The notes under the pieces are model-generated. The model saw only the letters and a list, made by a program, of their open reading frames with translations, had not been told where the DNA came from and ran no database searches. 64,000 nt of DNA from Treponema sp. OMZ 790 (lineage in GTDB: Bacteria; Spirochaetota; Spirochaetia; Treponematales; Treponemataceae): contig NZ_CP051201.1 of NCBI RefSeq assembly GCF_024181285.1, positions 310,001-374,000 on the forward strand. Reading direction: 5' to 3'. The translations under genes and the position numbers were made by a program. Each line of letters opens with the position of its first letter. Positions within the stretch are counted from its first letter, which is position 1. Below are positions 41,054 to 49,741 of this stretch, one piece after another.

Positions 41054-42070
41054 CTAGCGGCGGCCTTTTTTGCTGAAGCCTTCTACTCTGGCAGAGGCTT
41101 CGACGGTAAAGGGCGTTCTGTCGCCGCGTTTTAGGTAATGATAGCCTAGGCCTGCAATCATCGCTGCGTTATCCGTGCAAAATTTAAGAGAAGGGAAGAT
41201 GCATTTTAATTCCTTGTGCTCTGCAAGTTTTTCCCTCAACAAAGAATTGGCTGCAACGCCTCCGCCTGCGACTATAGTTTTTAAGCTCGTATCTATCGAG
41301 GCATCCAAGAGCGGCCTGAGCAAAATCTTCACTGCCCTTGTTTGAAAGGCCGCCGCTATATTCTCAGGAGTTTTTTCAAAATCTTTATTCCAAAATTGGT
41401 CTATCTGGTTTATGACGGCGGTTTTTAAACCCGAATAGGAAACATCGTACTTGTGTCCTTCTTTGTGAATTATGGGCATGGGAAAGTTTGCCGCCTTGGG
41501 ATTTCCGGTTTTGGCGAGCTTGTCGATTACGGCTCCTCCCGGGTAGCCCAAATTATAAAACTTGGCAACCTTGTCAAAGGCCTCTCCCGGCGCATCGTCG
41601 ATTGTGGTGCCCAGAACTTCGATGTCGTCAAAATTATTTACCTTGCAGATAATCGAGTGTCCGCCCGAAACTAAAAGCCCCAGATAAGGATAGGGTATAT
41701 CGTGTTCCAGATGGCTTGCATAAAGGTGACCCAGCATGTGGTTTACGGCGATAAAGGGCTTACCTGAAGACCATGCAAGGGTCTTTGCAAAGGTGAGCCC
41801 GACTAAAAGAGAGCCCATAAGCCCGGGTCTTCCCGTGGCGGCGATTCCGTCTATTTGGTCAAGGCTCAAATCGGCTTCGGCCAGGGCCTGCTTTACAATC
41901 GGCAAAATCCACTCGGTATGTTTTCGGCTTGCTATTTCGGGAACAACTCCGTTATACATTTTGTGAAAAGGAATCTGCGTAGCTACGATATTGCTTAAAA
42001 TTTTATTTCCGTCTTCGACGACTGCCGCCGCAGTTTCGTCGCAAGAACTTTCTATTCCTAATATCTTCAT
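41054..42070 (-). CDS. tsaD: tRNA N6-threonylcarbamoyladenosine transferase subunit TsaD
   Basis: A 338-aa Kae1/Gcp protein that transfers threonylcarbamoyl to A37 of ANN-decoding tRNAs. GIESSCDETAAAVV is at residues 4-17, the metal-binding HMLGHLYASH near 111-120, LLVSGGHS near 132, and GGGVAANSLLR near 264-274. GGGAG precedes the ATG by about 11 nt. It is the head of a run with the hypothetical and radical-SAM genes. Partners tsaB, tsaC and tsaE are not in the window. Confidence 0.97.
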   Translation of the reverse strand: MKILGIESSCDETAAAVVEDGNKILSNIVATQIPFHKMYNGVVPEIASRKHTEWILPIVKQALAEADLSLDQIDGIAATGRPGLMGSLLVGLTFAKTLAWSSGKPFIAVNHMLGHLYASHLEHDIPYPYLGLLVSGGHSIICKVNNFDDIEVLGTTIDDAPGEAFDKVAKFYNLGYPGGAVIDKLAKTGNPKAANFPMPIIHKEGHKYDVSYSGLKTAVINQIDQFWNKDFEKTPENIAAAFQTRAVKILLRPLLDASIDTSLKTIVAGGGVAANSLLREKLAEHKELKCIFPSLKFCTDNAAMIAGLGYHYLKRGDRTPFTVEASARVEGFSKKGRR

Positions 42071-42100
42071 TGTATTATCACTCCCATAATAAAGGGTTAT

Positions 42101-43288
42101 CTAGTTTTTTGATTTTGAAATTGTAGAAAACGTATACCCTTCCCGAGTTAAATCGGAGTACATTTCTTTTAGAAGGATTGCAAGATCTACAGTAACCACA
42201 TGGCCTATCATAATTGCTTCTCCTTTTTGTGAAGCAATCTCCAAGCCGTCTATAATCCGTTTTTTCATATAGGCCTTGTCCCGCTTATTGTCAAGAAAGA
42301 CTGCCCTTTCCCAAATGTTCATGTTCAGTTTTTTTGCAGTCTGAGGAACGACGCTTTTTGAACTGGTGCGTGAATCCAAAAAGTAGATGTTTTTTTCTTT
42401 GCACAATTCAAGGACTGCCTCCATAGCGTTTTCATCCGATGTGATAAGGGAGCCCTCGTGGTTATTCATTCCGGCTATGGGGCCTATTTCTTCCACATTG
42501 GAAGCTACAATAGTTTTTATCTCTTCACGGCTCATCCCGGGCTTGACGGCTCCGGGGCCGGGATCGATGTTCGGGTTTAAGGCCTGCATGGGCTGATGAA
42601 GGATGAGCTCCTTTCCGGCCGCTCTTATTCTTCTTGCTGCTTCCTTTGAGTTGGGCAGCTTAGGCAAAACTGCGATGGTGCATGGGAAGGGCAAATTCAA
42701 AAAATGCTGTAACTGCTCCAAGTTATGCCCCGCATCGTCAAACACAAAGATGAGTTTTCCCTTTGAAGGAAGCTCAGGTAAGTCCTGAATAGGATAGGCC
42801 GCGGCATCTTCTTCTTTTTCCTGCTCTTTAGGTTTTTCCGTGATTGGGGGATTTTCAGGCTTTTTAGGCCGATTTACCGGGACCGGCTTTTCGGCTTCTT
42901 TAGGCTGATTTTTTGCAGCTTCTTTCGGTTGATTTTTTGCTGTTTCTTTTTCGGCTTCCTTAGGTTTATCTTTTGCGGCAGCTTTTTCTGCTTCTTTAGG
43001 TTTATCAGGTGCGGACAGTTTTTCCGTTTCTTTAGGTTTATCGGATTTTACCCGATTGTCAGGAGTTTTGTTTTCGGGTATCGGCTTTTCGGCAATTTGA
43101 GTCTTCCCTGCTTCATCCTTATTTTTTATTGAAGGAATTACAAACAAAAATACGGCAAGCATTATCACGCAGACAGCCAAAAGCCCCGCAGTAACTGCGG
43201 TATAGTTAATTTTCGACTTTTTTCTTCTTCTTCCTGATTTTTTTGCTTGTCTAGTTGTTTTTCCGGTCTTTGTACTCTTTTTTGCCAT
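42101..43288 (-). CDS. Divergent polysaccharide deacetylase (YibQ family)
   Basis: A 395-aa protein: Lys/Arg-rich cytoplasmic start, one membrane helix (VTAGLLAVCVIMLAVFLFVIPS, about 33-55), a low-complexity stalk (about 60-165) built from repeats of DKPKEAEK, NQPKEAEK and NRPKKPEN, and a C-terminal divergent deacetylase domain (FVFDDAGHN near 180, with the metal Asp; HQPMQA near 230; GMNNHEGS near 272). YibQ proteins are predicted periplasmic glycan deacetylases. The promoter predicts a leaderless mRNA (8 nt between -10 and ATG). The stalk repeats may vary in number. Confidence 0.85.
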   Translation of the reverse strand: MAKKSTKTGKTTRQAKKSGRRRKKSKINYTAVTAGLLAVCVIMLAVFLFVIPSIKNKDEAGKTQIAEKPIPENKTPDNRVKSDKPKETEKLSAPDKPKEAEKAAAKDKPKEAEKETAKNQPKEAAKNQPKEAEKPVPVNRPKKPENPPITEKPKEQEKEEDAAAYPIQDLPELPSKGKLIFVFDDAGHNLEQLQHFLNLPFPCTIAVLPKLPNSKEAARRIRAAGKELILHQPMQALNPNIDPGPGAVKPGMSREEIKTIVASNVEEIGPIAGMNNHEGSLITSDENAMEAVLELCKEKNIYFLDSRTSSKSVVPQTAKKLNMNIWERAVFLDNKRDKAYMKKRIIDGLEIASQKGEAIMIGHVVTVDLAILLKEMYSDLTREGYTFSTISKSKN

Positions 43289-43296
43289 AGGTATAG

Positions 43297-43325
43297 AAGA
43301 TAAGCATTAAGCGGGCTTTTGTCAA
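43297..43325 (-). promoter_or_regulatory. Leaderless-type promoter of the YibQ-like gene
   Basis: On the minus strand TTGACA (43325-43320), 17 bp, TATCTT (43302-43297), 8 nt, ATG 43288. No ribosome site. Confidence 0.75.
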
Positions 43326-43348
43326 TCGGGCGGAATTTGGCAGAATCT

Positions 43349-45379
43349 CTACCTTTTATAATACTTTTTTACCATTTCAAAAAGCTGTTTTTTGTTAAAA
43401 GGTTTTTTGATTATATCGTTTAAGCCCTTAGATTCGCATAGTTTTCGTTCGTTATCTTGAGAGCCGGCTGTACATGCAATGATTGGGTTTGTGTATCCCT
43501 TTCCCCGCAAGATTTGTGTAGCCTCATATCCGTTTATACCGGGCATCTGTATGTCCATAAAAATAATATCGAAGGTTTGTCCTGATGCTGCTTCTATGGC
43601 ATGTTCACCGTCATTTGCCGTTTCCACAGTGCAGTGGGCTTTTTCCAAGATAATTTTTAGCAGTTTTTGGTTTACGGGATGGTCGTCTACAACCAAAACG
43701 TTGCATCCTAAAAAGTTGTCTTCATCATCATAGTGCGAATTTCCGCCGTGCTGATTTTGTTCAGTTGCTTCAACAGGTTCCAGTTCCGAAATATCATCTT
43801 TTTCTGAAGATGCGGCAAACTTGGGGTAGAGGCCGTTTATTAAGTTAAAAATGATTCTTGATTTTACGGGTTTATAAAGATAGCCGTCAAACCATTCCAA
43901 AAGTTTCATCTTTGCATCCCGGCCGAGACTTCCTTCGGGTATCATTAAAAATAGTTTTGAATCGGAAAGATTTGGATCGTTATGAATTTCGGCTCCAAGT
44001 CTCCATCCATCCATCTTAGGCATGACCATGTCTATAAATACTACTTTAAACGGATTTTTATTTTTTGCAGCCGTTTTCATCTCTTCAATTGCATGTTCGC
44101 CGGAACTTACCAAGGATATGTCCTGAAAACCGAATTTAAAGAGCATTCTCTTTAAAATAGAACGGGTCTGCATATTATCATCGACGATTAAAAATCTTGT
44201 ACTCTTGTCAAGCAAGGTGCTTTCGTGGGGGGCTTTTTTCTTTGAAGGAATCAAAGGAATCTTAAACCAAAATACCGAGCCTCCCGGAATATTATCTTTT
44301 ATTCCTATTTTGCCCTTCATCATGGTTATAATGTTTTTTGAAATCGCAAGCCCAAGGCCTGTTCCTCCGTATTTTCTGTTGATTGCGGCATTTCCCTGAT
44401 AAAAAGAATTGAATATCTTCGATTTTTGTTCCGCATTTACTCCTATTCCCGTATCTGCAACTTCAAAAAGAATCGAAAAATGTTTTCCCTTATCCGTGTT
44501 GTTCGGTTTTGTTTCCAAAACCAGTTTTACCGAAACCGAAACATATCCTTTTTCGGTAAACTTAACCGCATTCTTCACAAAGTTTAAAAGAACCTGCTGC
44601 AATCTGGCCGGATCTCCGTAGATGAAGTCGGGAATCTTATCGCTTATGTCTACAACAATTTCCAATCCTTTTTTGTGGGCTTCCATCGAAATTAAATCTA
44701 CGGTCTGCTCAACGGAATCGGTCAGGTTAAAAGCTGTCCTTTCCATTGTCATGTTTCCGCTTTCCAGTTTTGAAAAATCCAAAACATCGTTTACAAGGGT
44801 AAGCAGAACTTCGGCACTAAAGTTTACCTGACGGGTGTATTCGCTTTGTTCTTCATCAAGATTTGTTTCGTTGATAAGCTCCATCATGCCTATTATGGTT
44901 TGAATAGGTGTTCTTATTTCATGGCTGACATTGGCCAAAAAAAGGCTTCTCATGCTGTTTGCTTTTTCTGCATCCTGCCTTGCAATTGTCAAAAACTCTT
45001 CTTTTAATTTTTGCTTTGTTATGTCATATACGGTTACAAAAAAATTACCGTCATCTTGTTTATTAAAACTGAACTTTAGGGCTGTTTTGTCCGAAAGATT
45101 TGAAGAGCTGTCGAATCTTGCTTCAAACCCGCTCGTTTTTGGATTTGTTTTTATAAATTCGGACAGCCTGATGTAGTCTTCTTCCGATAAAATCGTTTTT
45201 AAATAATCTTGCAATTTTACCTTGGTGTTTTTGACCAAGTATTCCGGTAAAAGTTTCTCTGCTTCAGGACTCCAAAAAAGAGGTACGTACTCAGGCGAAA
45301 AAATTATGTAGCCTATGTTTGATGCAATTAAATATTTTCCCAGCCGAGAATTTGAAATCCTTTTATTAAATACATGCAC
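43349..45379 (-). CDS. Soluble hybrid histidine kinase (PAS-HisKA-HATPase-REC-REC)
   Basis: A 676-aa cytoplasmic kinase with no membrane segment. A PAS-like N-terminus (1-135), HisKA with phospho-His in NVSHEIRTP near 152, HATPase (NFVKNAVKFTEKG, DTGIGV, GTGLGLAIS near 265-350), then two receiver domains, the first with VFIDMVMPKMDG near 446 and the second with IIFMDIQMPGINGYEA near 609. The start is GTG 45379, with GGAGG 6 nt upstream, inside the preceding response-regulator gene (14-bp overlap). The pair is a self-contained phosphorelay; input signal unknown. Confidence 0.92.
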   Translation of the reverse strand: MHVFNKRISNSRLGKYLIASNIGYIIFSPEYVPLFWSPEAEKLLPEYLVKNTKVKLQDYLKTILSEEDYIRLSEFIKTNPKTSGFEARFDSSSNLSDKTALKFSFNKQDDGNFFVTVYDITKQKLKEEFLTIARQDAEKANSMRSLFLANVSHEIRTPIQTIIGMMELINETNLDEEQSEYTRQVNFSAEVLLTLVNDVLDFSKLESGNMTMERTAFNLTDSVEQTVDLISMEAHKKGLEIVVDISDKIPDFIYGDPARLQQVLLNFVKNAVKFTEKGYVSVSVKLVLETKPNNTDKGKHFSILFEVADTGIGVNAEQKSKIFNSFYQGNAAINRKYGGTGLGLAISKNIITMMKGKIGIKDNIPGGSVFWFKIPLIPSKKKAPHESTLLDKSTRFLIVDDNMQTRSILKRMLFKFGFQDISLVSSGEHAIEEMKTAAKNKNPFKVVFIDMVMPKMDGWRLGAEIHNDPNLSDSKLFLMIPEGSLGRDAKMKLLEWFDGYLYKPVKSRIIFNLINGLYPKFAASSEKDDISELEPVEATEQNQHGGNSHYDDEDNFLGCNVLVVDDHPVNQKLLKIILEKAHCTVETANDGEHAIEAASGQTFDIIFMDIQMPGINGYEATQILRGKGYTNPIIACTAGSQDNERKLCESKGLNDIIKKPFNKKQLFEMVKKYYKR

Positions 45380-46580
45380 CCAGAACCTCCTCCATCTTGC
45401 GCAAAACCGTTTCCTTTTTTATGGGTTTTAATATGTATCTTTTTGCTCCTTTTTCGAGGGCTTTGATGACCGTATCGCGTTGAGTCACGGAAGATAGAAT
45501 AACAAAGGGCGTTGTAATGCCTTTCTTCTTTGCTCCGTTTAAAACATCTATGCCGCTCATTCCCGGCATAATCATATCCAAAAAAATAACATCATAAACA
45601 TCATTTTGTATCTTATTTAAAAAGTCTTCTCCGTTTTCGAAAAGATCGACTTCGGCATTTAGATCCGAAAAAATTGCAGTCATCATTTTTCTTATTACAA
45701 GATCATCATCGACGACTGCTATCGAAAGGCTTTCTGCCGTGTCTATTTTAAAACGGGTTCCAAGGTTGCTTGCATTTTCGTTATGCTCATTGTCGGTATT
45801 TAACATTGTTTGAGCTACAGCTCTCTTATCTTCCGTTTTTTTCAAAAGAGCCGAAAGAGCCTGTCCCAGACTTTCCACTACTTCAATCATTTTATAGTCG
45901 GGATTTTGCGCGAAAAAGTCTTTTACAAATTGATTGAGAGTCAGGAGTTTTAAGTTTTTAGGCGAAACAACTTTTACGGCCAAAATATTATCTATTAAAT
46001 ATTCCAGATTGGCAGTGTCGGCGTAGGTTAAATTTAAATCAGTCAATATGATTAAAATTTTAGCTTCGGCAAGTTTATAGGCTTCGATGAGTTCTATTAT
46101 TCTAAATTGAAGAAGTTCAAGTTTATCCCTGTTTAAACCTTGTGCCAGTTCAATAAATATAACGTCTTCATTTACCCTTGTTTCCAGAATACAGGGTGTG
46201 GGATCCATTGGAAATGTCGTACCTAAAATAAGGCCTATCGAAGATAAAAGTTCATCAACTCTGACCGGTTTTGAAATTACTTTTTTCACTCCGTATGAGG
46301 CCAATAGGGCTACGTCGACCTTGGCTATTTTTCTTCCCAATACTATTGAAGGAATGGGTGAAAAAGTAGGTGTTTTTTGCTTTTCGGCAAAAAAATTAAA
46401 CAATGTATCCCTGCTGAAACTGTAGTCAATTATTATGAGCATCACGGGCTGCTGCTTCATAATATTCATGGCTTCTATGACTGTTTCGGCATAAATGACA
46501 AAAATGCCGACTTCTTGTAGTTTTTTTGTAATATAATAACGCAAAGTAGGTGCTATACCTATCAATAAAACTTGTTTCAT
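45366..46580 (-). CDS. Response regulator with REC-STAS-REC layout
   Basis: A 404-aa protein. Residues 1-120 form a degenerate receiver (the phospho-Asp region reads LIIIDYSFS), 130-245 look like a STAS-type domain (VIFIELAQGLNRDKLELLQFRIIELIEAYK, ILTDLNLTYADTANLEYLI), and 285-400 form a normal receiver (VVDDD, VIFLDMIMPGMSG, ILSS, LKP). There is no DNA-binding output, so it probably acts by protein contact, as in partner-switching. It leads the operon with the hybrid kinase and its promoter predicts a leaderless mRNA. Confidence 0.82.
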   Translation of the reverse strand: MKQVLLIGIAPTLRYYITKKLQEVGIFVIYAETVIEAMNIMKQQPVMLIIIDYSFSRDTLFNFFAEKQKTPTFSPIPSIVLGRKIAKVDVALLASYGVKKVISKPVRVDELLSSIGLILGTTFPMDPTPCILETRVNEDVIFIELAQGLNRDKLELLQFRIIELIEAYKLAEAKILIILTDLNLTYADTANLEYLIDNILAVKVVSPKNLKLLTLNQFVKDFFAQNPDYKMIEVVESLGQALSALLKKTEDKRAVAQTMLNTDNEHNENASNLGTRFKIDTAESLSIAVVDDDLVIRKMMTAIFSDLNAEVDLFENGEDFLNKIQNDVYDVIFLDMIMPGMSGIDVLNGAKKKGITTPFVILSSVTQRDTVIKALEKGAKRYILKPIKKETVLRKMEEVLGACI

Positions 46581-46586
46581 GTTATA

Positions 46587-46615
46587 ATTATATCATATTA
46601 AAATAATCTTATCTA
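46587..46615 (-). promoter_or_regulatory. Leaderless-type promoter of the REC-STAS-REC/kinase operon
   Basis: On the minus strand TAGATA (46615-46610), 17 bp, TATAAT (46592-46587), 6 nt, ATG 46580. Confidence 0.7.
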
Positions 46616-46655
46616 GTTGTTCACAACTTGGTTGTCTTATGAATTGGAGGGGTAA

Positions 46656-47210
46656 ATGAAAAAAGCTTTTTTATTTTTGGCAAACGGATTTGAAGAAGTT
46701 GAGGCTCTCACACCGATTGATTATTTAAGAAGGGCCGGTATAGATTTAGTTACTGTCGGAGTTGAAGGAAAAACTATACTTTCAGGACGTAAGGTTCCTG
46801 TTACCTGCGATATAGTTTTGGAAGAAGCTTTGGCGATGGAAGAAGACCTTATTGCTGTAGTCCTGCCCGGCGGTCTGCCCAATGGAAGTATTTTGGCAGG
46901 AACAGAGGCTGTTAAAGAATTTGCAAAGAAGACCCTCGCAAACGGAGGAATTGTAGCGGCAATCTGTGCTTCTCCTGCTCTTGCTTTAGGTCCTTGGGGG
47001 CTTTTAGAAGGAAAAAAATATACATGCTACCCCGGAATGGGTCAAGATTTAAACACTAAACCGCAGGAAGGCGAAAGAGTTATAAGAGACGGAAACATAA
47101 TAACGGCCTGTGCCGCCGGAGCTGCGGAAGAATTTTCTTTTGCAATTGTAGAAGCTATTTGCGGAAAAACCGCATTAAATAAACTAAAAACCGAGGTGGT
47201 AGCACGATAA
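46656..47210 (+). CDS. DJ-1/PfpI family protein
   Basis: A 184-aa protein of the DJ-1/YajL branch. The elbow Cys lies in AAICASPA near residue 107-114, with a conserved Glu in ANGFEEVEA near 14-19. Family members act in protection from reactive carbonyls or oxidative stress. GGAGGGG lies 5 nt before the ATG. The stop shares one base with the next gene's start (TAATG), so it is coupled to the methyltransferase. Confidence 0.93.
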   Translation: MKKAFLFLANGFEEVEALTPIDYLRRAGIDLVTVGVEGKTILSGRKVPVTCDIVLEEALAMEEDLIAVVLPGGLPNGSILAGTEAVKEFAKKTLANGGIVAAICASPALALGPWGLLEGKKYTCYPGMGQDLNTKPQEGERVIRDGNIITACAAGAAEEFSFAIVEAICGKTALNKLKTEVVAR

Positions 47211-47971
47211 TGGGAAAACTTGCAGATTGGTTTGAAAACGAAACTTTTTGGGCTGAATACGCTCCGATTATGTTTGATACGCAAAGGTGGGCTGAAGCTC
47301 CTGCCGTTGCAGAATCCGTTTTAAGGATAATAGGTGTTCCTGTGGATAATGCAGGGATTTCGATTTTGGATGCGGGCTGCGGGCCCGGAAGGATAGCTAT
47401 CGAGCTTGCGGTAAGAAAGGCTAAGGTCACAGGCATCGATTTAATTCGTCCTTTTTTAAATGCAGCCATGGATTCCGCTCAAGATGAAAATGTCGAAATA
47501 GAGCTTATTCAAGGGGATTTGCGTAAATTTGTACGCCCCGAAACCTTTGATGCCGCTGTCAGTATGTATACCAGCTTCGGATATTGCAGCACTATAGAAG
47601 AAGATATGCAAATCTTAAAAAATATAGCTCAATCCATAAAACCGAACGGCTGGTTCATCCTCGAAATGACAGGAAGAGAGATAGCTGTGCGCGATTTTAC
47701 CGAAGGCGAATGGTTTGAGCGGGGCGGTTTTACGGTATTAACCGAATATTCTGTGGAAGGAGCTTGGGAAGGGCTTAGGTCACGCTGGATTCTTTATGAC
47801 GAGCAGGGCAGAAAGGCCGACCACACCTATGTTCAGCGTCTTTATTCCGCCGTAGAATTAAAAAGGCTCATGTTGGCAAGCGGTTTTTCTTCGGTCGAAA
47901 TATATGGAGATTTCGATTTTTCGCCCTATAATGAAAAAGCTCGGACTATGGTGCTGATTGCAAGAAAGTAG
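47210..47971 (+). CDS. Class I SAM-dependent methyltransferase
   Basis: A 253-aa methyltransferase. SAM motif I is ILDAGCGPGRIAIEL near residues 53-67, acidic residue in VTGIDL near 77, and DAAVSMYTSFGYC near 118. The N-terminus WFENETFWAEYAPIMFD occurs in small-molecule methyltransferases. Substrate unknown. Coupled to the DJ-1 gene by a TAATG overlap, with no separate promoter. Confidence 0.88.
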   Translation: MGKLADWFENETFWAEYAPIMFDTQRWAEAPAVAESVLRIIGVPVDNAGISILDAGCGPGRIAIELAVRKAKVTGIDLIRPFLNAAMDSAQDENVEIELIQGDLRKFVRPETFDAAVSMYTSFGYCSTIEEDMQILKNIAQSIKPNGWFILEMTGREIAVRDFTEGEWFERGGFTVLTEYSVEGAWEGLRSRWILYDEQGRKADHTYVQRLYSAVELKRLMLASGFSSVEIYGDFDFSPYNEKARTMVLIARK

Positions 47972-47984
47972 CTTTGTCAAACAC

Positions 47985-48013
47985 TTGTACATTGCCTCAA
48001 TTATTGATATACT
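47985..48013 (+). promoter_or_regulatory. Promoter of the di-iron sensor/chemoreceptor operon
   Basis: TTGTAC (47985-47990), 17 bp, TATACT (48008-48013). The leader of about 30 nt has TAGGAG before ATG 48051. Confidence 0.7.
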
Positions 48014-48050
48014 GTATTTTGTAAATTTTCGTTGACTTAGGAGTTTCGAT

Positions 48051-48818
48051 ATGGAAAATAACAACATTGAAGGTATTGTTTTGTACGAAGATGATGATCA
48101 TAAATTTATTTGGTTAGGTTCGGAAAGTAAACAAAGAAAGGGTGCCGTTCAGACTATGCAGTACCTTATAATAGACAGAGGCCGCGGAGTCCTCCTTGAT
48201 CCGGGCGGAGTTCATCTTTTTTCGAGGGTTGTTACTGCCGTAAGCCGCTTTATTTCCGTAGACAAAATAGATACTATTTTCTTTTCACATCAAGACCCGG
48301 ATGTTTCTTCAGGTATAGCCTTGTGGCTCGGTATTACAAAGGCCAAAATCTATATTTCGTCTCTTTGGGTTAGATTTATGCCCCACTTCGGTATAGTGGA
48401 TATTTCGAGAATAGTAGCCATACCCGATAAAGGAATGAACATATCTCTTCCTTCAGGATCAAATATGAAGTGCATTCCCTCTCACTTTATGCATTCGCCG
48501 GGACAGTTCGGCCTTTATGATGAACGCTCCCGTATTCTATTTACCGGCGATATAGGGGCTGCCGTTTTTGATGAAGACAACGAGACGACCTTTGTAGAAG
48601 ATTTTCAAAAGCATCTGCCTTTAATCGAAGGCTTTCACATCCGCTATATGGCTTCAAATAAAATTGTAAGCAAGTGGGTTGAAACAATCCGTCTTTTAAG
48701 GCCGGCTATGATTGCACCCCAACATGGCGCAATATACAAGGATGAGCAAGCCGATAATTTTTTAAATTGGCTTTCCGGCTTACAATGCGGTACCGATTAT
48801 ATCGAAAAATTATTTTAA
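48051..48818 (+). CDS. Oxygen-binding di-iron protein (ODP) of the flavodiiron/MBL fold
   Basis: A 255-aa metallo-beta-lactamase-fold protein without a flavodoxin domain. Iron-site segments are HQDPDV near residue 84 (the usual last His of HxExDH is Val), HSPGQ near 148, FTGDIG near 164 and PQHGA near 224. A protein of this type has been described in T. denticola as an iron/oxygen sensor for chemotaxis, recruited from flavodiiron proteins. The chemoreceptor gene follows after 13 nt, which supports that role here. Confidence 0.88.
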   Translation: MENNNIEGIVLYEDDDHKFIWLGSESKQRKGAVQTMQYLIIDRGRGVLLDPGGVHLFSRVVTAVSRFISVDKIDTIFFSHQDPDVSSGIALWLGITKAKIYISSLWVRFMPHFGIVDISRIVAIPDKGMNISLPSGSNMKCIPSHFMHSPGQFGLYDERSRILFTGDIGAAVFDEDNETTFVEDFQKHLPLIEGFHIRYMASNKIVSKWVETIRLLRPAMIAPQHGAIYKDEQADNFLNWLSGLQCGTDYIEKLF

Positions 48819-48831
48819 CTGAGGAGGTTCT

Positions 48832-49686
48832 ATGGCTGACCAACAAAACATTGTCGATAATTTTGCTGATCTGGTAGACAAGATTGTTATACAATATAAT
48901 AAAGGCGTTATTCTTGATTTTGTGACCTCCCATTCATTTAAAATAATAGATGAAGCTATGGATAATTTGCAGGATCGGTTTGATACTATTCTTGCAGTAT
49001 TTGAAGAAATACAAAAAGAAAGCAGCTCTTCTGCGTCCAATGCCAATTATGTAGATGAAATGCTTTCTCATATCTTGGAAAAGCGAGGCGAAATTCAAGA
49101 AGAGATTCACGAACGCGTTGAAGAAATTGAAACTACCGCAGAGAATGCTCAAAATGCAGCTTCTGCCTTTGAGGTTTTAAAAGATAGAACAGCCGAAGTT
49201 GAAGATATGCTGTCGGGAATAAAAGATGTTTCCGTAAAAACGGGAATTCTAGCAATCAATGCATCGATTGAAGCAGCCCGCGCAGGAAGTGTAGGAAACG
49301 GCTTTAGAATTATTGCCAACGAGGTACGCTCTCTTGCAACTCAAACAGGAGATTTTGCAAAAAGAATCGAATCAAAACTTGAAGAGTTAAATAAATCGGT
49401 TGATGAAATAAACAACAGTATGACCGGTTTTATAGAGCTTTTTTCAAAGTTTAGAAAATCTTTTAACGGCGTATTAGCCAATTTTGATGATAATTCCGTG
49501 ACTCTTAAAGAAGCCGGCTCTTCTCTGGCCGAAATAACCGCTTCAATAAAAGAACAAGATATCACGATAAGAGAGGGCTTTTTATCGTTAAAGAAAATCG
49601 ATAACTTTTTACGCGATACCGGAACTATTCTTGACGCCGTTCAAACGAGCCATGAACATTTGGGTACCTTGTTGCAGCAAAGCTAA
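48832..49686 (+). CDS. Soluble methyl-accepting chemotaxis protein, partner of ODP
   Basis: A 284-aa all-helical cytoplasmic chemoreceptor with no membrane segment and no separate sensor domain. The kinase-control hairpin tip reads KTGILAINASIEAARAGSVGNGFRIIANEVRSLA (about 139-173). Gln/Glu-rich helices on both sides carry possible methylation sites. GAGGAGG lies 6 nt before the ATG. With ODP supplied by the gene 13 nt upstream, it should link oxygen or iron sensing to CheA. Confidence 0.93.
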   Translation: MADQQNIVDNFADLVDKIVIQYNKGVILDFVTSHSFKIIDEAMDNLQDRFDTILAVFEEIQKESSSSASNANYVDEMLSHILEKRGEIQEEIHERVEEIETTAENAQNAASAFEVLKDRTAEVEDMLSGIKDVSVKTGILAINASIEAARAGSVGNGFRIIANEVRSLATQTGDFAKRIESKLEELNKSVDEINNSMTGFIELFSKFRKSFNGVLANFDDNSVTLKEAGSSLAEITASIKEQDITIREGFLSLKKIDNFLRDTGTILDAVQTSHEHLGTLLQQS

Positions 49687-49705
49687 GTAAGAGTTTTTCT
49701 GCCTC

Positions 49706-49734
49706 TTGAAAAATTGACTTTCTTGTGCTATCAT
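49706..49734 (+). promoter_or_regulatory. Leaderless-type promoter of the SPFH-like gene
   Basis: TTGAAA (49706-49711), 17 bp, TATCAT (49729-49734) preceded by TGC (extended -10), then 7 nt to ATG 49742. Confidence 0.75.
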
Positions 49735-49741
49735 TCTTAAT

